Below, piece after piece: positions 17,722-27,289 of a DNA stretch of 57,397 bases. This DNA is from Candidatus Thiodiazotropha sp. (GTDB lineage: Bacteria; Pseudomonadota; Gammaproteobacteria; Chromatiales; Chromatiaceae), in NCBI GenBank assembly GCA_023838465.1, contig JAIVEQ010000027.1:1-57397 (forward strand), written 5' to 3'. The translations under genes were made by a program, and so were the position numbers. The stretch's first letter is position 1, and each line of letters starts with the position of its first letter. The notes beneath the pieces are model-generated. The model saw nothing but the letters and a program-made list of their open reading frames with translations. It did not search any database and was not told where the DNA came from.

Positions 17722-18648
17722 TTATGTGTGTTTTCTCCACCAGGGATGCTTGGCATTGATAAACTCCTCCCAGCGATCATCAAAAGTACCCAACATTTCG
17801 TAATACTGGCGAGTGCGCCAGCCAACCAGGCCACCGGCATACTCGAGGACTTCATGGTTGTTCTCATTTTCCAACATCATTTCCAGTAGATGTTTCATGA
17901 CTGATACGTCATTCAGGATACCCAGTAAGTCCTGAAGCCTTTTCATGTGCTGTATAAACTCATCCAAGCCTTTGAGAACAGGTATAAAAAACTCTGCCGC
18001 ATAACGCAGTTTTTTACATTCAATGCGTAATTTGTGCATTTCCTGAGCTGATTCCTTATTGACATGGGTACCAGCTTCAAGTACGCGCCGCTCTAAGCTA
18101 TCCAGCAGCTTACGGGAAAAGGGGACGATGTTGGATGATAGGATTTTTCTGTGTTTTGCTTTTAAGTCTGCTTGCTCCCACTTCTTGCCATCGAGCCAAT
18201 TAGGAAATTCAGCCTTGAAATTACTATATTGGTCGCTATCGAGCATAGTATTGACATTTTTATAGGCAAGTTCCCTGTGCTGACAGGCTAAGGCCGCGAT
18301 ATGTTCCTCTCCTCGTAATGGCAGTTTTCCATGCACTGCTCCAAGCCCCTCATCTATGAATACATCCAGGTCGCGGGCCATGCCTAGTTGACTGGCCAGC
18401 GAACGCAGCTCTGACGACCAGTATTTGCTGACTTTACGTGGAATGGCAGCGCGGAAAGCAGACATTGCCGAACGCATACGCCGGAATGAGACACGGGTTT
18501 GGTGTACCCCCTCTATATCATCCCAGGAACGGGCAGACTGCTCCCATGCCAGGAGATAGTCGAAATTGTGCCTGAGAATGGCTTCAAAGGCTTCACTGAC
18601 TGTTTGCTCAGGGTTGAGCGGGGCAGGCGTTTTAGTTTTTTTTGTCAT
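17722..18648 (-). CDS. CHAD domain protein
   Basis: 308 residues, almost entirely a CHAD domain (conserved histidine alpha-helical domain): VHQTRVSFRRMRSAMSAF near residue 45 and MHKLRIECKKLRYAAEFF near residue 204 are the two signature H-x-x-R-x-x-x-(R/K)-(R/K) helices, each heading a four-helix bundle. CHAD proteins bind inorganic polyphosphate and localise to polyP granules in several bacteria. No CYTH domain is fused to it and no ppk is visible. A polyphosphate storage role is plausible in a sulfur oxidiser. It is convergent with the phosphoesterase gene, so a functional connection to that cluster is possible but not shown. Confidence 0.88.
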   Translation of the reverse strand: MTKKTKTPAPLNPEQTVSEAFEAILRHNFDYLLAWEQSARSWDDIEGVHQTRVSFRRMRSAMSAFRAAIPRKVSKYWSSELRSLASQLGMARDLDVFIDEGLGAVHGKLPLRGEEHIAALACQHRELAYKNVNTMLDSDQYSNFKAEFPNWLDGKKWEQADLKAKHRKILSSNIVPFSRKLLDSLERRVLEAGTHVNKESAQEMHKLRIECKKLRYAAEFFIPVLKGLDEFIQHMKRLQDLLGILNDVSVMKHLLEMMLENENNHEVLEYAGGLVGWRTRQYYEMLGTFDDRWEEFINAKHPWWRKHT

Positions 18649-18823
18649 TAGATCTGCTGGTCAAATGATACGATACCTGAAATTTGACTCTAGCAGAAAA
18701 AAAACGTTTTGGTAGAAATATGTGCCTTTAAAATTAGCATAAATGTAATCGCCACAGCACCCATCGAAATGATGGCACCTTGATGTGTCTCGTTGACTAG
18801 CTACCGAGGCAAGGCAGAAATGA

Positions 18824-19528
18824 CTATTTTTTAAGTTTGATCTTTAACTGGCCTTCTTCGACTCGAATATTATCCACTCCTTCAGCAAAACCTGACCAGA
18901 AGCCTTTTTCATCACCAAATTCATTGATCAGGTCGATATTTTTTAGGCCCCCTAACCAGGCATTGGGAATTGGCACGCCCATAATGCTGACGCCCTTTAG
19001 AATCACAACCGGTTTTGCATCACGAAAGGCCATTTCAACACCTGCAGATACCCGTAGCGTTTTGCCTCCAAGGAGAGGGAAATCTTGATCGACCGGGACC
19101 AGTAGTCGGGCACTCACCAGGTCATCACCCAGATCAACGGCAAGTTTTTTTGCCAGGTCATGATTGTTTGCCACCATGGCGTTGAGCTCTCGTTCACTGA
19201 AATTCACCTCACGTTTGGCACCTGCCTCATTGTAACGTTCAGATCTCAGCCATTTTTCGTCACTCTCCTTCGGTTTCTGCTCTGTTTCCACAGCAGATGA
19301 GGGTCCCGGTTGATAACCTAGCTCCTTCAACTTGACATTGAGTACTTGTTGTTCAGAGGAACTGAGTTGTACCGGTGTAAAATCCTTGGCATAGATGTAG
19401 GTACGCACTACCCAGTAGGTTATCGCAGCCGTCACTAGAATGGTGGCCAGAACAATCCATAGGATATGAACGCCGCGTAAACCACGTTTGTTGGAGGAGG
19501 TCTCGATTTGATCTGTGTCTGCTGTCAT
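18824..19528 (-). CDS. Single-pass membrane-anchored protein of unknown function
   Basis: 234 residues. One membrane segment at about 23-45 after a short polar N-terminus, then a periplasmic part. The segment FSERELNAMVANN followed by beta-rich sequence and MGVPIPNAWLGGL resembles the layout of YpmS/DUF2140-like proteins (a helix with ELNxxxxxN, then a lipid-binding-like beta sheet), but I would not assign it on this alone. Alone on its strand between the CHAD gene and a divergent beta-CASP RNase-like gene. Confidence 0.6.
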   Translation of the reverse strand: MTADTDQIETSSNKRGLRGVHILWIVLATILVTAAITYWVVRTYIYAKDFTPVQLSSSEQQVLNVKLKELGYQPGPSSAVETEQKPKESDEKWLRSERYNEAGAKREVNFSERELNAMVANNHDLAKKLAVDLGDDLVSARLLVPVDQDFPLLGGKTLRVSAGVEMAFRDAKPVVILKGVSIMGVPIPNAWLGGLKNIDLINEFGDEKGFWSGFAEGVDNIRVEEGQLKIKLKK

Positions 19529-19779
19529 GCTGGATATCCGGAAATAAACGTTGAATATTGCAGATTATATCCTTTTACCATCGATGTCAGTATGGGTTGA
19601 ATGTTGAATATTGTGGCGTTTCGTCACTTGTGGGGTGATAAATGACTCCTTCATGTTAAGCTGGTTAGTATAAAAGTAGACATAATAACAACAGTCTATG
19701 AATTGAGACTGTGATTGGCTGGAACCTGAACCCACGGATTCAGGTAGTCATTAAAAAGATCCTCAAAAGGACAACCCGT

Positions 19780-21171
19780 ATGCATATTGAATTCTATGGT
19801 GCTACCAGTGGAATAACCGGTTCATGTCATATCCTTCGCGCAAATGGAGAGACCGTACTGCTCGATTGTGGTCTGATCCAGGGGCGCAGGGAAGAGATGG
19901 AAAAAAACCGTCGACCCTTCCCTTTTTCTCCACATGAGATCAGTGCGGTTGTACTGAGTCACGGCCATATTGATCACTCCGGGCGTATTCCGCTGTTGGT
20001 CAAACAAGGCTATCAGGGACCCATCTATGCACAGAACGCAACGGTCGATCTGTGCGATATTCTGCTTCAGGATTCCGCCTACCTACAGGAGAAGGATGCC
20101 CAATACGAGAACAAATGGCGCAAACGTAAGAATAAACCGTTTATCGAGCCACTCTACACCGTTGATGATGCACGCGATGCATTGGATAACCTTGTCGGTC
20201 TGCGATACAAAGAGAAGAGAGAGATTCTTCCGGGTATATCCATTCGCTACCAGGATGCGGGGCACATCCTTGGATCCGCCTGCGTGGAAGTCTGGCTAAA
20301 TGAGAATGGTAAACAGAGAAAAATCGTTTTCAGTGGGGATCTGGGTCAGTATGACTCACCGATTTTAAACGATCCGGAAGTGATAGAGAGGGCGGATCAC
20401 GTTATTGTCGAAAGTACCTATGGGAATCGCCGACACCGTGACCGACAGCGTACCATTGATGAGATTGGTGAGATCATTCAAGAGGCGACTCACCAGAAAG
20501 GGAACCTGTTGATTCCCGCCTTTGCAATCGGGCGTAGCCAAGAGATTCTCTACTATCTGGGAAAATATTATGACCAATGGGATTTAGACCGCTGGCAGGT
20601 TTTTCTGGATAGTCCGATGGCGATCAGGGCTAGCAAGGTCTATTGGGAATATCCCCATCTCTATGATGATGAGGCAACCAAGTTGCGTAAGCAGATCAAT
20701 GAGATGCCTCACCTGAGAAATTTAAAATTGACCCAGTCACCTAAGGAGTCGATGGGCATCAATCGAATCAAGAGTGGTGCAATCATCATCTCAGCGAGTG
20801 GAATGTGTACCGGGGGACGTATCATTCACCATCTCAAGCACAATATTTCTCGTAGTGGGGCACATATTATGATCGTGGGTTATCAGGCCAATGGCACCTT
20901 GGGGCGTGCATTGGTTGATGGTAAGTCTATTGTCAGGATCCATGGTGATGAGTATCGGGTGAAGGCGAATATCCATACCGTCGGTGGTCTCTCAGCACAT
21001 GCCGATGTGGATGATCTAATTCGCTGGCTCGGATATTTCGAAAAAAGCAGTCCCCAGGTGCATGTGGTACATGGTGAACCTGAGTCCAAACAGGAATTTC
21101 GCAATAAGCTGGAGTCTGATCTCAACTTCAAGGCTTCTGTTCCAGAGCCAGGTGACGTCCTTGAGCTTTAA
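19780..21171 (+). CDS. MBL-fold / beta-CASP RNA metallo-hydrolase
   Basis: 463 residues from the ATG at 19780 (AAAGGA 8 nt upstream; an in-frame GTG at 19711 adds 23 unsupported residues). Motifs: LSHGHIDHSG (HxHxDH metal site), GHILGSA, FSGDLG, the beta-CASP segment with SASGMCTGGRI, and the C-terminal VGGLSAHAD of the RMMBL part. This is the architecture of CPSF73-like/Ysh1 bacterial RNA nucleases. It probably cuts or trims RNA in the cytosol; its RNA substrates are unknown. Convergent with the cytochrome gene, 18 bp apart. Confidence 0.88.
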   Translation: MHIEFYGATSGITGSCHILRANGETVLLDCGLIQGRREEMEKNRRPFPFSPHEISAVVLSHGHIDHSGRIPLLVKQGYQGPIYAQNATVDLCDILLQDSAYLQEKDAQYENKWRKRKNKPFIEPLYTVDDARDALDNLVGLRYKEKREILPGISIRYQDAGHILGSACVEVWLNENGKQRKIVFSGDLGQYDSPILNDPEVIERADHVIVESTYGNRRHRDRQRTIDEIGEIIQEATHQKGNLLIPAFAIGRSQEILYYLGKYYDQWDLDRWQVFLDSPMAIRASKVYWEYPHLYDDEATKLRKQINEMPHLRNLKLTQSPKESMGINRIKSGAIIISASGMCTGGRIIHHLKHNISRSGAHIMIVGYQANGTLGRALVDGKSIVRIHGDEYRVKANIHTVGGLSAHADVDDLIRWLGYFEKSSPQVHVVHGEPESKQEFRNKLESDLNFKASVPEPGDVLEL

Positions 21172-21189
21172 GGAAGCTCTGATCACGAT

Positions 21190-21906
21190 CTAGTGAGAAC
21201 GGAAGCGAGGGAAATCCGGGTTTCGCCAATCAGGGGGTGCAAGCTTTTCCTGAGGGGGTTGTAAGCGAGAGATATAGTCCATTACCGCGATAACATCTCG
21301 ATTGCTAAAGCGCTGGATCTGTTTCACCATCTTCTTGTCGGCATTGCGTCTGCGACCATCACGTATCCATTTGAACTGACGAACAAGATAGAGGTAGTGC
21401 TGTCCCTGTAGTAACGGCATATGATCCTCGGCTACTCCCTCAGCATTATCCCCATGACATTCAGCACAATTTTTATCATATATCTGTTTCCCATGCTTTA
21501 AGTAGGAGCCGGGTCCATGCCCATTTCTTCGAGACATGGGCAAATTTGCGATATAGGCACTGACATCTGCAATCTCCTGAGGTGTCAGGATATCCAGCTT
21601 GGCAAAGGGAAGCATGGTGGGGTTGTCTCTGTTGCGGGCGCGTATGTCGGCAAGTTGTTTAATGATGACAGTTCTTATTTGACCCGCAATCTGGGGATAA
21701 TAACCACTGATACTGCCCCAACCCTCGGGCTGGTGGCAGACAGCACACGCCCGGTAGACCTGTTTTCCATTTTCAACATTCGGAGTGAGTTCGAGAGCAG
21801 TTTCCAATTCGGCAGCAGCCTTTTTTGGGTCATCGGCATACGTTATGTTAAAGGTGCTCACTCCGAGTATGAGGATAGCGAGACCAAAAAAAGATCGGGT
21901 TATCAT
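21190..21906 (-). CDS. Dihaem cytochrome c, c4-like
   Basis: 238 residues. Signal peptide in residues 1-24 (cleavage near TYA-DD). Two class I cytochrome domains, each with a CxxCH haem site: CAVCH (near residue 55) and CAECH (near 150), and downstream Met residues suitable as sixth ligands. The domain order is that of periplasmic cytochrome c4 and related c553-type proteins, which carry electrons to terminal oxidases or from sulfur-oxidising enzymes. An RBS-like AAGAGA lies 5 nt before the ATG. Single gene; no oxidase genes adjacent. Confidence 0.88.
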   Translation of the reverse strand: MITRSFFGLAILILGVSTFNITYADDPKKAAAELETALELTPNVENGKQVYRACAVCHQPEGWGSISGYYPQIAGQIRTVIIKQLADIRARNRDNPTMLPFAKLDILTPQEIADVSAYIANLPMSRRNGHGPGSYLKHGKQIYDKNCAECHGDNAEGVAEDHMPLLQGQHYLYLVRQFKWIRDGRRRNADKKMVKQIQRFSNRDVIAVMDYISRLQPPQEKLAPPDWRNPDFPRFRSH

Positions 21907-22176
21907 GCTTATCTCTTTTTTTCAAAATGTGGATGAACAGATGCTATATCGACGCCTGATTCGTGAAATAAATTAGGATATTTTTATTGCCATGTGAATG
22001 TTGCTTTGTCGTTATAGTTTAACGTTAGTAGATTGTACACGTGATACAAGACGAAGAAGAAATTCTCATATTACCTGTTTAAGTATCTCACTGCTGTAGA
22101 GGCAAAGAGAATGCTGTTATGCTTCGATTATTCCTGAAAAAATATAATTTCATCGTAACTAATCTATGAGGTAGGT

Positions 22177-22776
22177 TTGAAAGAGTACGCGTCTTTACAA
22201 ACGCAATTGGACCTGAGTCAGGGTATTCCCTATACGCCAGACTGGTCGGCGGGAGCCGATTTTATTCAGATCATTGTCGATGCCTGTCTACAGTTCAAGC
22301 CATCCCTGATTCTGGAGTGCAGCAGTGGCCTGACAACATTGATGTTGGCACGTTGCTGTCAGATGAATGGATATGGTCTTGTGGCCAGTCTTGAAGATGG
22401 CGAACAGTACGCTGATAAAACCCGTGATTATATCGATCGATATGGCCTGAGTGAGTATGCGTCGGTGATTCACGCACCGTTACAAAAAACACCTCTGCAT
22501 GGTGCCGAGTATGATTGGTATATAAACGACGCTATCCCAGATGAATCGATCGATATGCTGGTCATCGATGGACCGTCCGGTTTTATTCAGAAAAACGCTC
22601 GCTATCCTGCACTACCGATCCTCTATCCGCAATTATCCAATTGTTGCAGTATATATTTGGATGATGCAGCAAGACCGGATGAACAGGCGATCGTGGCATT
22701 GTGGCAGTCCCGCTATCCAAGCCTTAGACATGAGTACCGAGAAACTTCACGGGGGTGTTCAATCCTCACGGTTTAA
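22177..22776 (+). CDS. Class I SAM methyltransferase-like protein
   Basis: 199 residues from a TTG start with GAGG just upstream. LILECSSGLTTLMLAR (about 46-61) is a motif I variant, followed by an acidic residue at the end of strand 2 (SLEDGE) and LVIDGPSGF (about 128), as in the Methyltransf_24 group. The fold is likely; the substrate is not known. It has no signal peptide. It points toward, and ends 146 bp from, the sulfotransferase-like gene, so the two transcription units are convergent and it may belong to the same biosynthetic neighbourhood. Confidence 0.7.
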   Translation: MKEYASLQTQLDLSQGIPYTPDWSAGADFIQIIVDACLQFKPSLILECSSGLTTLMLARCCQMNGYGLVASLEDGEQYADKTRDYIDRYGLSEYASVIHAPLQKTPLHGAEYDWYINDAIPDESIDMLVIDGPSGFIQKNARYPALPILYPQLSNCCSIYLDDAARPDEQAIVALWQSRYPSLRHEYRETSRGCSILTV

Positions 22777-22922
22777 GTCTGGCTTATAATCCAATCGAAT
22801 TGTTAACAATCCTGACAGATGCGGCCTACCCATCCTTTCACGGGGAAAGCAACACACTATTGAGACAATGCACTGCGATCATGGGTAATGAATTCAATAG
22901 CATTTTACTTTGGTTTTCCTCA

Positions 22923-23462
22923 TCAGAGGTGTGGATCTGAAGCATTGTAGTGAGTTTGCCACTCGGCAATGGCCCTCTCCAGGTTGCCTTTTGCTTCAAT
23001 AAACTGCCAGAAATCCCTAAAGTCGTCAGTAGCATTTTCCAGGCTGAAATGCATCAGATGGGTCTTGTCTTTAAGAAACAGCGATATACCAGACTCCACT
23101 GTCTCCAGGTAATCGTATGCGATTTGCTGTGTATTTTGTTGTTGCCCACCCATCAAAATACCCTCTCTGTATGCCTTCATGATGCCGTAATCTGCTCGTT
23201 TGACAAAGCTATTGGCAGATCTCTGTCGATATCTTGATAGGTGTACGTAGAAGGCGTTATTACCGAACTGGCGGTCGAGGCGCCCAAGTAACCAGCACAA
23301 TCGATTATCTGCCTCAATATGGTTAGTGGGATAGGCAAGCCGCTGTTCACCGGTGAGACTCGAGCGGGATTCGTGACCCGCAGTGAAGTTGGTAATGTGC
23401 TGACAGGCTTGAATGAATGTTGTCGAGCCACATCTGCCCGCATTGAGAATGAATACATTCAT
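22923..23462 (-). CDS. Sulfotransferase-like protein
   Basis: 179 residues from the ATG at 23462, whose ATGA overlaps the stop codon of the glycosyltransferase-like gene, implying coupled translation. The N-terminus MNVFILNAGRCGSTTF is the 5'-phosphosulfate loop of PAPS-dependent sulfotransferases, and HLSRYRQRSANSFVKR near residue 75 resembles the 3'-phosphate motif. It is shorter than typical (250-300), so the acceptor part is reduced. Probable role: transfer of sulfate from PAPS to a sugar or lipid made by the adjacent genes; the acceptor is unknown. Last gene of the operon. Confidence 0.75.
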   Translation of the reverse strand: MNVFILNAGRCGSTTFIQACQHITNFTAGHESRSSLTGEQRLAYPTNHIEADNRLCWLLGRLDRQFGNNAFYVHLSRYRQRSANSFVKRADYGIMKAYREGILMGGQQQNTQQIAYDYLETVESGISLFLKDKTHLMHFSLENATDDFRDFWQFIEAKGNLERAIAEWQTHYNASDPHL

Positions 23463-25297
23463 GGATTGATGGAAAGGGCTGCAAGCCAATTGGGTCGATC
23501 TTGTGAAAAAGCGAGGAGGGCTTCATGGATCTGATGCCGACGTTTTTCTCTGTGTTTAGTTGAGTGGATTATTTGATAGCCAGGGGAATCATCACCAAAG
23601 TTATACTCCATATTGCGAATGAACCGTAGAAAGTTAGCACGCACATGCGCACAAGCGGCGTATTGCTGCCACCAGCGCTGCTTATCAATGACCTGTTTCA
23701 GGCTTTCCAGTTTCACGACTATTTGTGCATGTTTGTCGGCATACTCCTTTTGCATCGAAGACTCGACCTGTTCAAGGGTTTGTTGAATGGTCTGTTCCAC
23801 AATAGGCTGCCGTGGATAACCGTTCTCAATTAGTGCTTCAATGGTAAACAGCATGACATCACCATAGAACTGGCGTTCAAATTCACCCGACATATCTATA
23901 AGTGTATTAGCCCGGTCGATACCGGGTCTGAATTCTGATTGGCCTGTCTCGTCGACAGTGCGCTTATGCAGCATAGGCAGATTAGTGGAGATGAACCGAT
24001 CTCCTAACTCTGCCTTCAGTATACGTCCAAGCACTGGGCCCGCCATGCGTAGCTTCAAGGTTGCGAAAGGAATGAAGTAGGCTAATGACTTCGCTTTAAG
24101 TACATAGTTACCGGTATAGACAGTTCTGGCTGGTTCAATGCTTGCGAGAGGTGATTGATGATCGTAATAGGATTGACGGGTAGGGTGTTCACCATCGAAG
24201 AAGCGGTTTAACTTTTCCGAAAAGTCAGAAAAACAGTCTTTCTGGTTATGACTGGCTTTGAGTCTGCACTGGTAATGAAATGATACGATTTTCTGCTGGA
24301 ATCCGAAAAGGTTCGCCATATCATGATAAGCAGCATCTTGATCATGTGGAATCTCCTGGCTGTGAAATTGGCAGTTGTGAGACGGATCGATGTTGGCGGT
24401 CGCGTTCAGGTAAGCAATGACATCCTGCAATAAATTTCCGGCCATTACAGCGGGCGATACCGGTGGATCACCAACGACTTTACCTGTTAGGAGTGAAGTG
24501 TTGGTTGATGAAAAGATCTGATTGAGGCGATGAAAATAGTTGATAGCGTAGACGCCATTCGGATGGCTATTTGTATTGACCTGGAACTCCTGATCGCTGT
24601 CTATAAACCAGATTAGTGTGCGCTCATTATCAGTTACTAGCTGATTGAGTTTCAGGTAGCTGATGTTACGGGTGATTGAAGCGCCTTTGTGGTAGAAGGC
24701 AGTGGGCGAGTGGTGACCAATAATGCGATCCAGCTTGTTCCGCTTTGATTGATCTAGCTGGTCGATTTGCTGCAGCTGTTCAGATTGGCCGTAATAGTCT
24801 GTCTTCAGCCCGTGATGTGTGAAACGCTGAAGCAACTCCCTGATACATTTTTTGTTTTCCTCTTCTTTACTATCGTCTGCTATCATGACAGTGATTTTTT
24901 CATAGTAGTGGTTTGAGATGCCACCGTAGGTAAATCGTTGGCACAATGTGAGCAGGCTATTGAGACAGTTTTTCAGGTGTTGAGGTCTGTCTGCAACGGG
25001 TATGACGAGTATGAAATGATAGCGGTTATCATATTTCTGGTTGACGATATGTGACTCCATTTCACGAAACAGCTGTTGGTGAAGATCGAGGTGGGTCTCC
25101 TGGTAACCACTTCTATACATCTCCTGTTCAAGAAATGAAGCGGCAAGGTCATATATTTCAGTGATAGGCTTTTCAGCCCTCTCATTGACCGCTGTCGCCT
25201 TGATCTGTTGCCATTGTGACAGTATCGGTTGAATAGTCTGATGGGAGCCGAACCGGCTGAAGAAATGACTGAGAGCTTCCTCCATAGCGTTGGTCAA
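23459..25297 (-). CDS. Glycosyltransferase family 2-like protein
   Basis: 612 residues. A GT-A fold core begins at FILVIPVADRPQHLKNCL (about 95-112), followed by MIADDS and the metal-binding DSD at 233-235 (WFIDSDQEF). The C-terminal 200 residues are alpha-helical and unassigned. The start is either TTG at 25297, overlapping the TPP-gene stop as TTGA, or ATG at 25285; neither has a strong ribosome site. No membrane segments, so cytosolic. It sits between a TPP enzyme and a sulfotransferase-like gene in a tightly packed operon. The sugar donor and acceptor are unknown. Confidence 0.7.
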   Translation of the reverse strand: MTNAMEEALSHFFSRFGSHQTIQPILSQWQQIKATAVNERAEKPITEIYDLAASFLEQEMYRSGYQETHLDLHQQLFREMESHIVNQKYDNRYHFILVIPVADRPQHLKNCLNSLLTLCQRFTYGGISNHYYEKITVMIADDSKEEENKKCIRELLQRFTHHGLKTDYYGQSEQLQQIDQLDQSKRNKLDRIIGHHSPTAFYHKGASITRNISYLKLNQLVTDNERTLIWFIDSDQEFQVNTNSHPNGVYAINYFHRLNQIFSSTNTSLLTGKVVGDPPVSPAVMAGNLLQDVIAYLNATANIDPSHNCQFHSQEIPHDQDAAYHDMANLFGFQQKIVSFHYQCRLKASHNQKDCFSDFSEKLNRFFDGEHPTRQSYYDHQSPLASIEPARTVYTGNYVLKAKSLAYFIPFATLKLRMAGPVLGRILKAELGDRFISTNLPMLHKRTVDETGQSEFRPGIDRANTLIDMSGEFERQFYGDVMLFTIEALIENGYPRQPIVEQTIQQTLEQVESSMQKEYADKHAQIVVKLESLKQVIDKQRWWQQYAACAHVRANFLRFIRNMEYNFGDDSPGYQIIHSTKHREKRRHQIHEALLAFSQDRPNWLAALSINP

Positions 25298-26961
25298 CGT
25301 TTGGATGAGTAGTTAGGGAAGGCATCCTTGTCGATTGTGATATCGATAAGGTTGATAGCCTGCTCCATATCGTAATCTTCAAAAAGGTTATCCAGGTCAG
25401 CGAGTGTTGTCACTTGCTTGTAGTTGATGCCGAAAGATTGAGCAAGTCGGTTGTAATCTGGATTGATGAAATCACAATTGATGAATCGTTGCTGATAGAG
25501 CTGGTGCTGATTTTTACGTATCAAGCCCATGGTCCCGTTGTTGAACATCACAATATTCAGCGGCTTGTTGTAGTTGACAGCGGTCATGATCTCCATACAG
25601 CACATCTGGAAGCCGCCGTCGCCAAGTATCGCAAAGGTGGGTCTCTGCTGGGTAAATTGTGCGCCAATAGCGGCGGGAATCGCATGGCCTAGGGAAGAGA
25701 TTCCGGAGTTCGGATAGTAGTGGTTACGGCTCGAAACGTCATAAAAGTTTTGGGCAAATATGATGTTATCGTCGAATACCCGGGTGTTTTCCCGGAACTG
25801 CTCGGCAAGCTTGCTGAAGAATGCTTCAGCCAGAGAGAAACCCGACTTGAAAATCGCATAGTCACCGTTTGATGACGCCTTCAGATGCGTGATCTTGCCC
25901 ACTGCATCTGTTGAATTTCCATCCTCTTTGACATGTTGCTGAAGCCGATCCAATAGTGCATTAAGTACCGCTTTAATATCACCACAGATGGTCAACTCGG
26001 CCTCAAACACCTTCTCTAATTGATGGGGATCGCTGTCGATCTGGATGATTGATCTATTTCCCAGCAAGGATTGATCCCACAGGTAACTTGTTCGTTCGTT
26101 AAAGCCCGCGCCGAGAATGATCAGCAAATCTGATTTTTCCACAATGTACTTGTAGGCGTTGCCACTCGAAGTGACACCTAGACTGCCAAGTGATAGGGGG
26201 GACTGCTCATTGACAATACCTTTGCCTTTAAGACTGGAGGCAACGGGAATTTGCAACAGATGACTAAGTTCAGTAACGACCTGCTGTGCACCGGAGCGAA
26301 TCGCTCCATAGCCTGCAATAATAACCGGTTGCCTGGCGCTGAGTAGCTGCTTACAAAAAATGTCCAGTATCCTATTATCCTGCGGGGTAGGGGTTGGGTC
26401 AGGTCTGATGGTGAGTTCATCGAGGACATCCTCATCGACCAGTTCACTCTGTACATTGAATGGAATACTCAGCAATACGGGTCCCGGATTGGAGGAGAGG
26501 AGTGCCTTGCTGGCCTGAATCAATACTTGAGACAGATAGTCGGTTCTCTCCACCGTTTTACTGTATCGGGTGATGTGCCTGAATAGTGCGACTTGGTCAA
26601 AGCTGCCGCCTTCACCTGAACTCTCCTGCAGGCCACCTTTACCAAATATGTAAGTTGGTGCCTCGCCGGTAACGACCAATACCGGCTGTTTATCGGCATA
26701 GGCATTGGTGATGCCGGTGATCAGATTGGTAGCACCGGGTCCTGCCGTGGCGATGCATGCCGAGACCTTCCCCGATGACTTTGCATAACCCCCTGCCATG
26801 AAGGCCGCGCCCTGCTCATGTTTGGCCAGAATGGCCTGGATGCCAGAATCATATAAGGCGTCGTATATGGGAAGAATATGGGCGCCCGGCATACCAAAAA
26901 TGGCATCAATACCCATGCGTTCCATATATTTGACAATTAATTCACTGACTTTTATCTTCAT
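25294..26961 (-). CDS. Thiamine pyrophosphate-dependent enzyme (acetolactate synthase-like)
   Basis: 555 residues from the ATG at 26961 (MKIKVSELIVKYMER, the usual family start; a TTG 24 nt earlier is possible). Three domains as in ALS/benzoylformate decarboxylase: N-terminal PYR domain with catalytic Glu49 (KHEQGAAFMA), a central Rossmann-like domain, and a C-terminal PP domain with GDGGFQM (Asp448) and the later NNGTMG that bind TPP and Mg. It performs ketoacid decarboxylation or carboligation, but the actual substrate is unclear; there is no small regulatory subunit (ilvH) nearby, so biosynthetic ALS is unlikely. First gene of the operon with the glycosyltransferase-like and sulfotransferase-like genes. 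Confidence 0.85.
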   Translation of the reverse strand: MKIKVSELIVKYMERMGIDAIFGMPGAHILPIYDALYDSGIQAILAKHEQGAAFMAGGYAKSSGKVSACIATAGPGATNLITGITNAYADKQPVLVVTGEAPTYIFGKGGLQESSGEGGSFDQVALFRHITRYSKTVERTDYLSQVLIQASKALLSSNPGPVLLSIPFNVQSELVDEDVLDELTIRPDPTPTPQDNRILDIFCKQLLSARQPVIIAGYGAIRSGAQQVVTELSHLLQIPVASSLKGKGIVNEQSPLSLGSLGVTSSGNAYKYIVEKSDLLIILGAGFNERTSYLWDQSLLGNRSIIQIDSDPHQLEKVFEAELTICGDIKAVLNALLDRLQQHVKEDGNSTDAVGKITHLKASSNGDYAIFKSGFSLAEAFFSKLAEQFRENTRVFDDNIIFAQNFYDVSSRNHYYPNSGISSLGHAIPAAIGAQFTQQRPTFAILGDGGFQMCCMEIMTAVNYNKPLNIVMFNNGTMGLIRKNQHQLYQQRFINCDFINPDYNRLAQSFGINYKQVTTLADLDNLFEDYDMEQAINLIDITIDKDAFPNYSSKR

Positions 26962-27289
26962 TAAACTGCTTTTATCACTGGACAAAATGCCTAAAGCCGC
27001 TATTGATCCTTAGCAAGCCTGTCCAAAATAACGCAAAGTGCGCAAAGAAACGCAAAGATCGCAGAGAATATTATTTATTTCAATAAGCTTGCCAAACCTA
27101 AGCGAATTCAAGGCTATCAGCAGAGAGTATGAGTAAGCCACAAATGGACGCCAATCACCGCAAATTAATTGCAAATATTTAAACCAGTATTTATCCATAA
27201 ATGGCCTTGCTTACGAAATAGCCTAGCATTATGAATCATCGGTGGAGCTTCGCGATGAAAGGCACCCATTGTATCTTGAGCAACGAGTG
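26962..27289. other. Intergenic region with short tandem motif
   Basis: 328 bp without a gene. At 27031-27057 the octamer (A/G)CGCAAAG occurs three times in 27 bp, a simple repeat often seen between genes. A minus-strand reading frame across it (27010-27198) is an artefact of that repeat. The promoter of the TPP-enzyme operon should lie here. Confidence 0.5.

Noticed and set aside
25294..26961. Biosynthetic acetolactate synthase (ilvB/ilvI) call
   Set aside because: No regulatory subunit gene follows, and the neighbours are glycosyltransferase- and sulfotransferase-like genes.
27010..27198. 62-codon minus-strand frame
   Set aside because: It translates the (A/G)CGCAAAG simple repeat, a well-known source of false short proteins.
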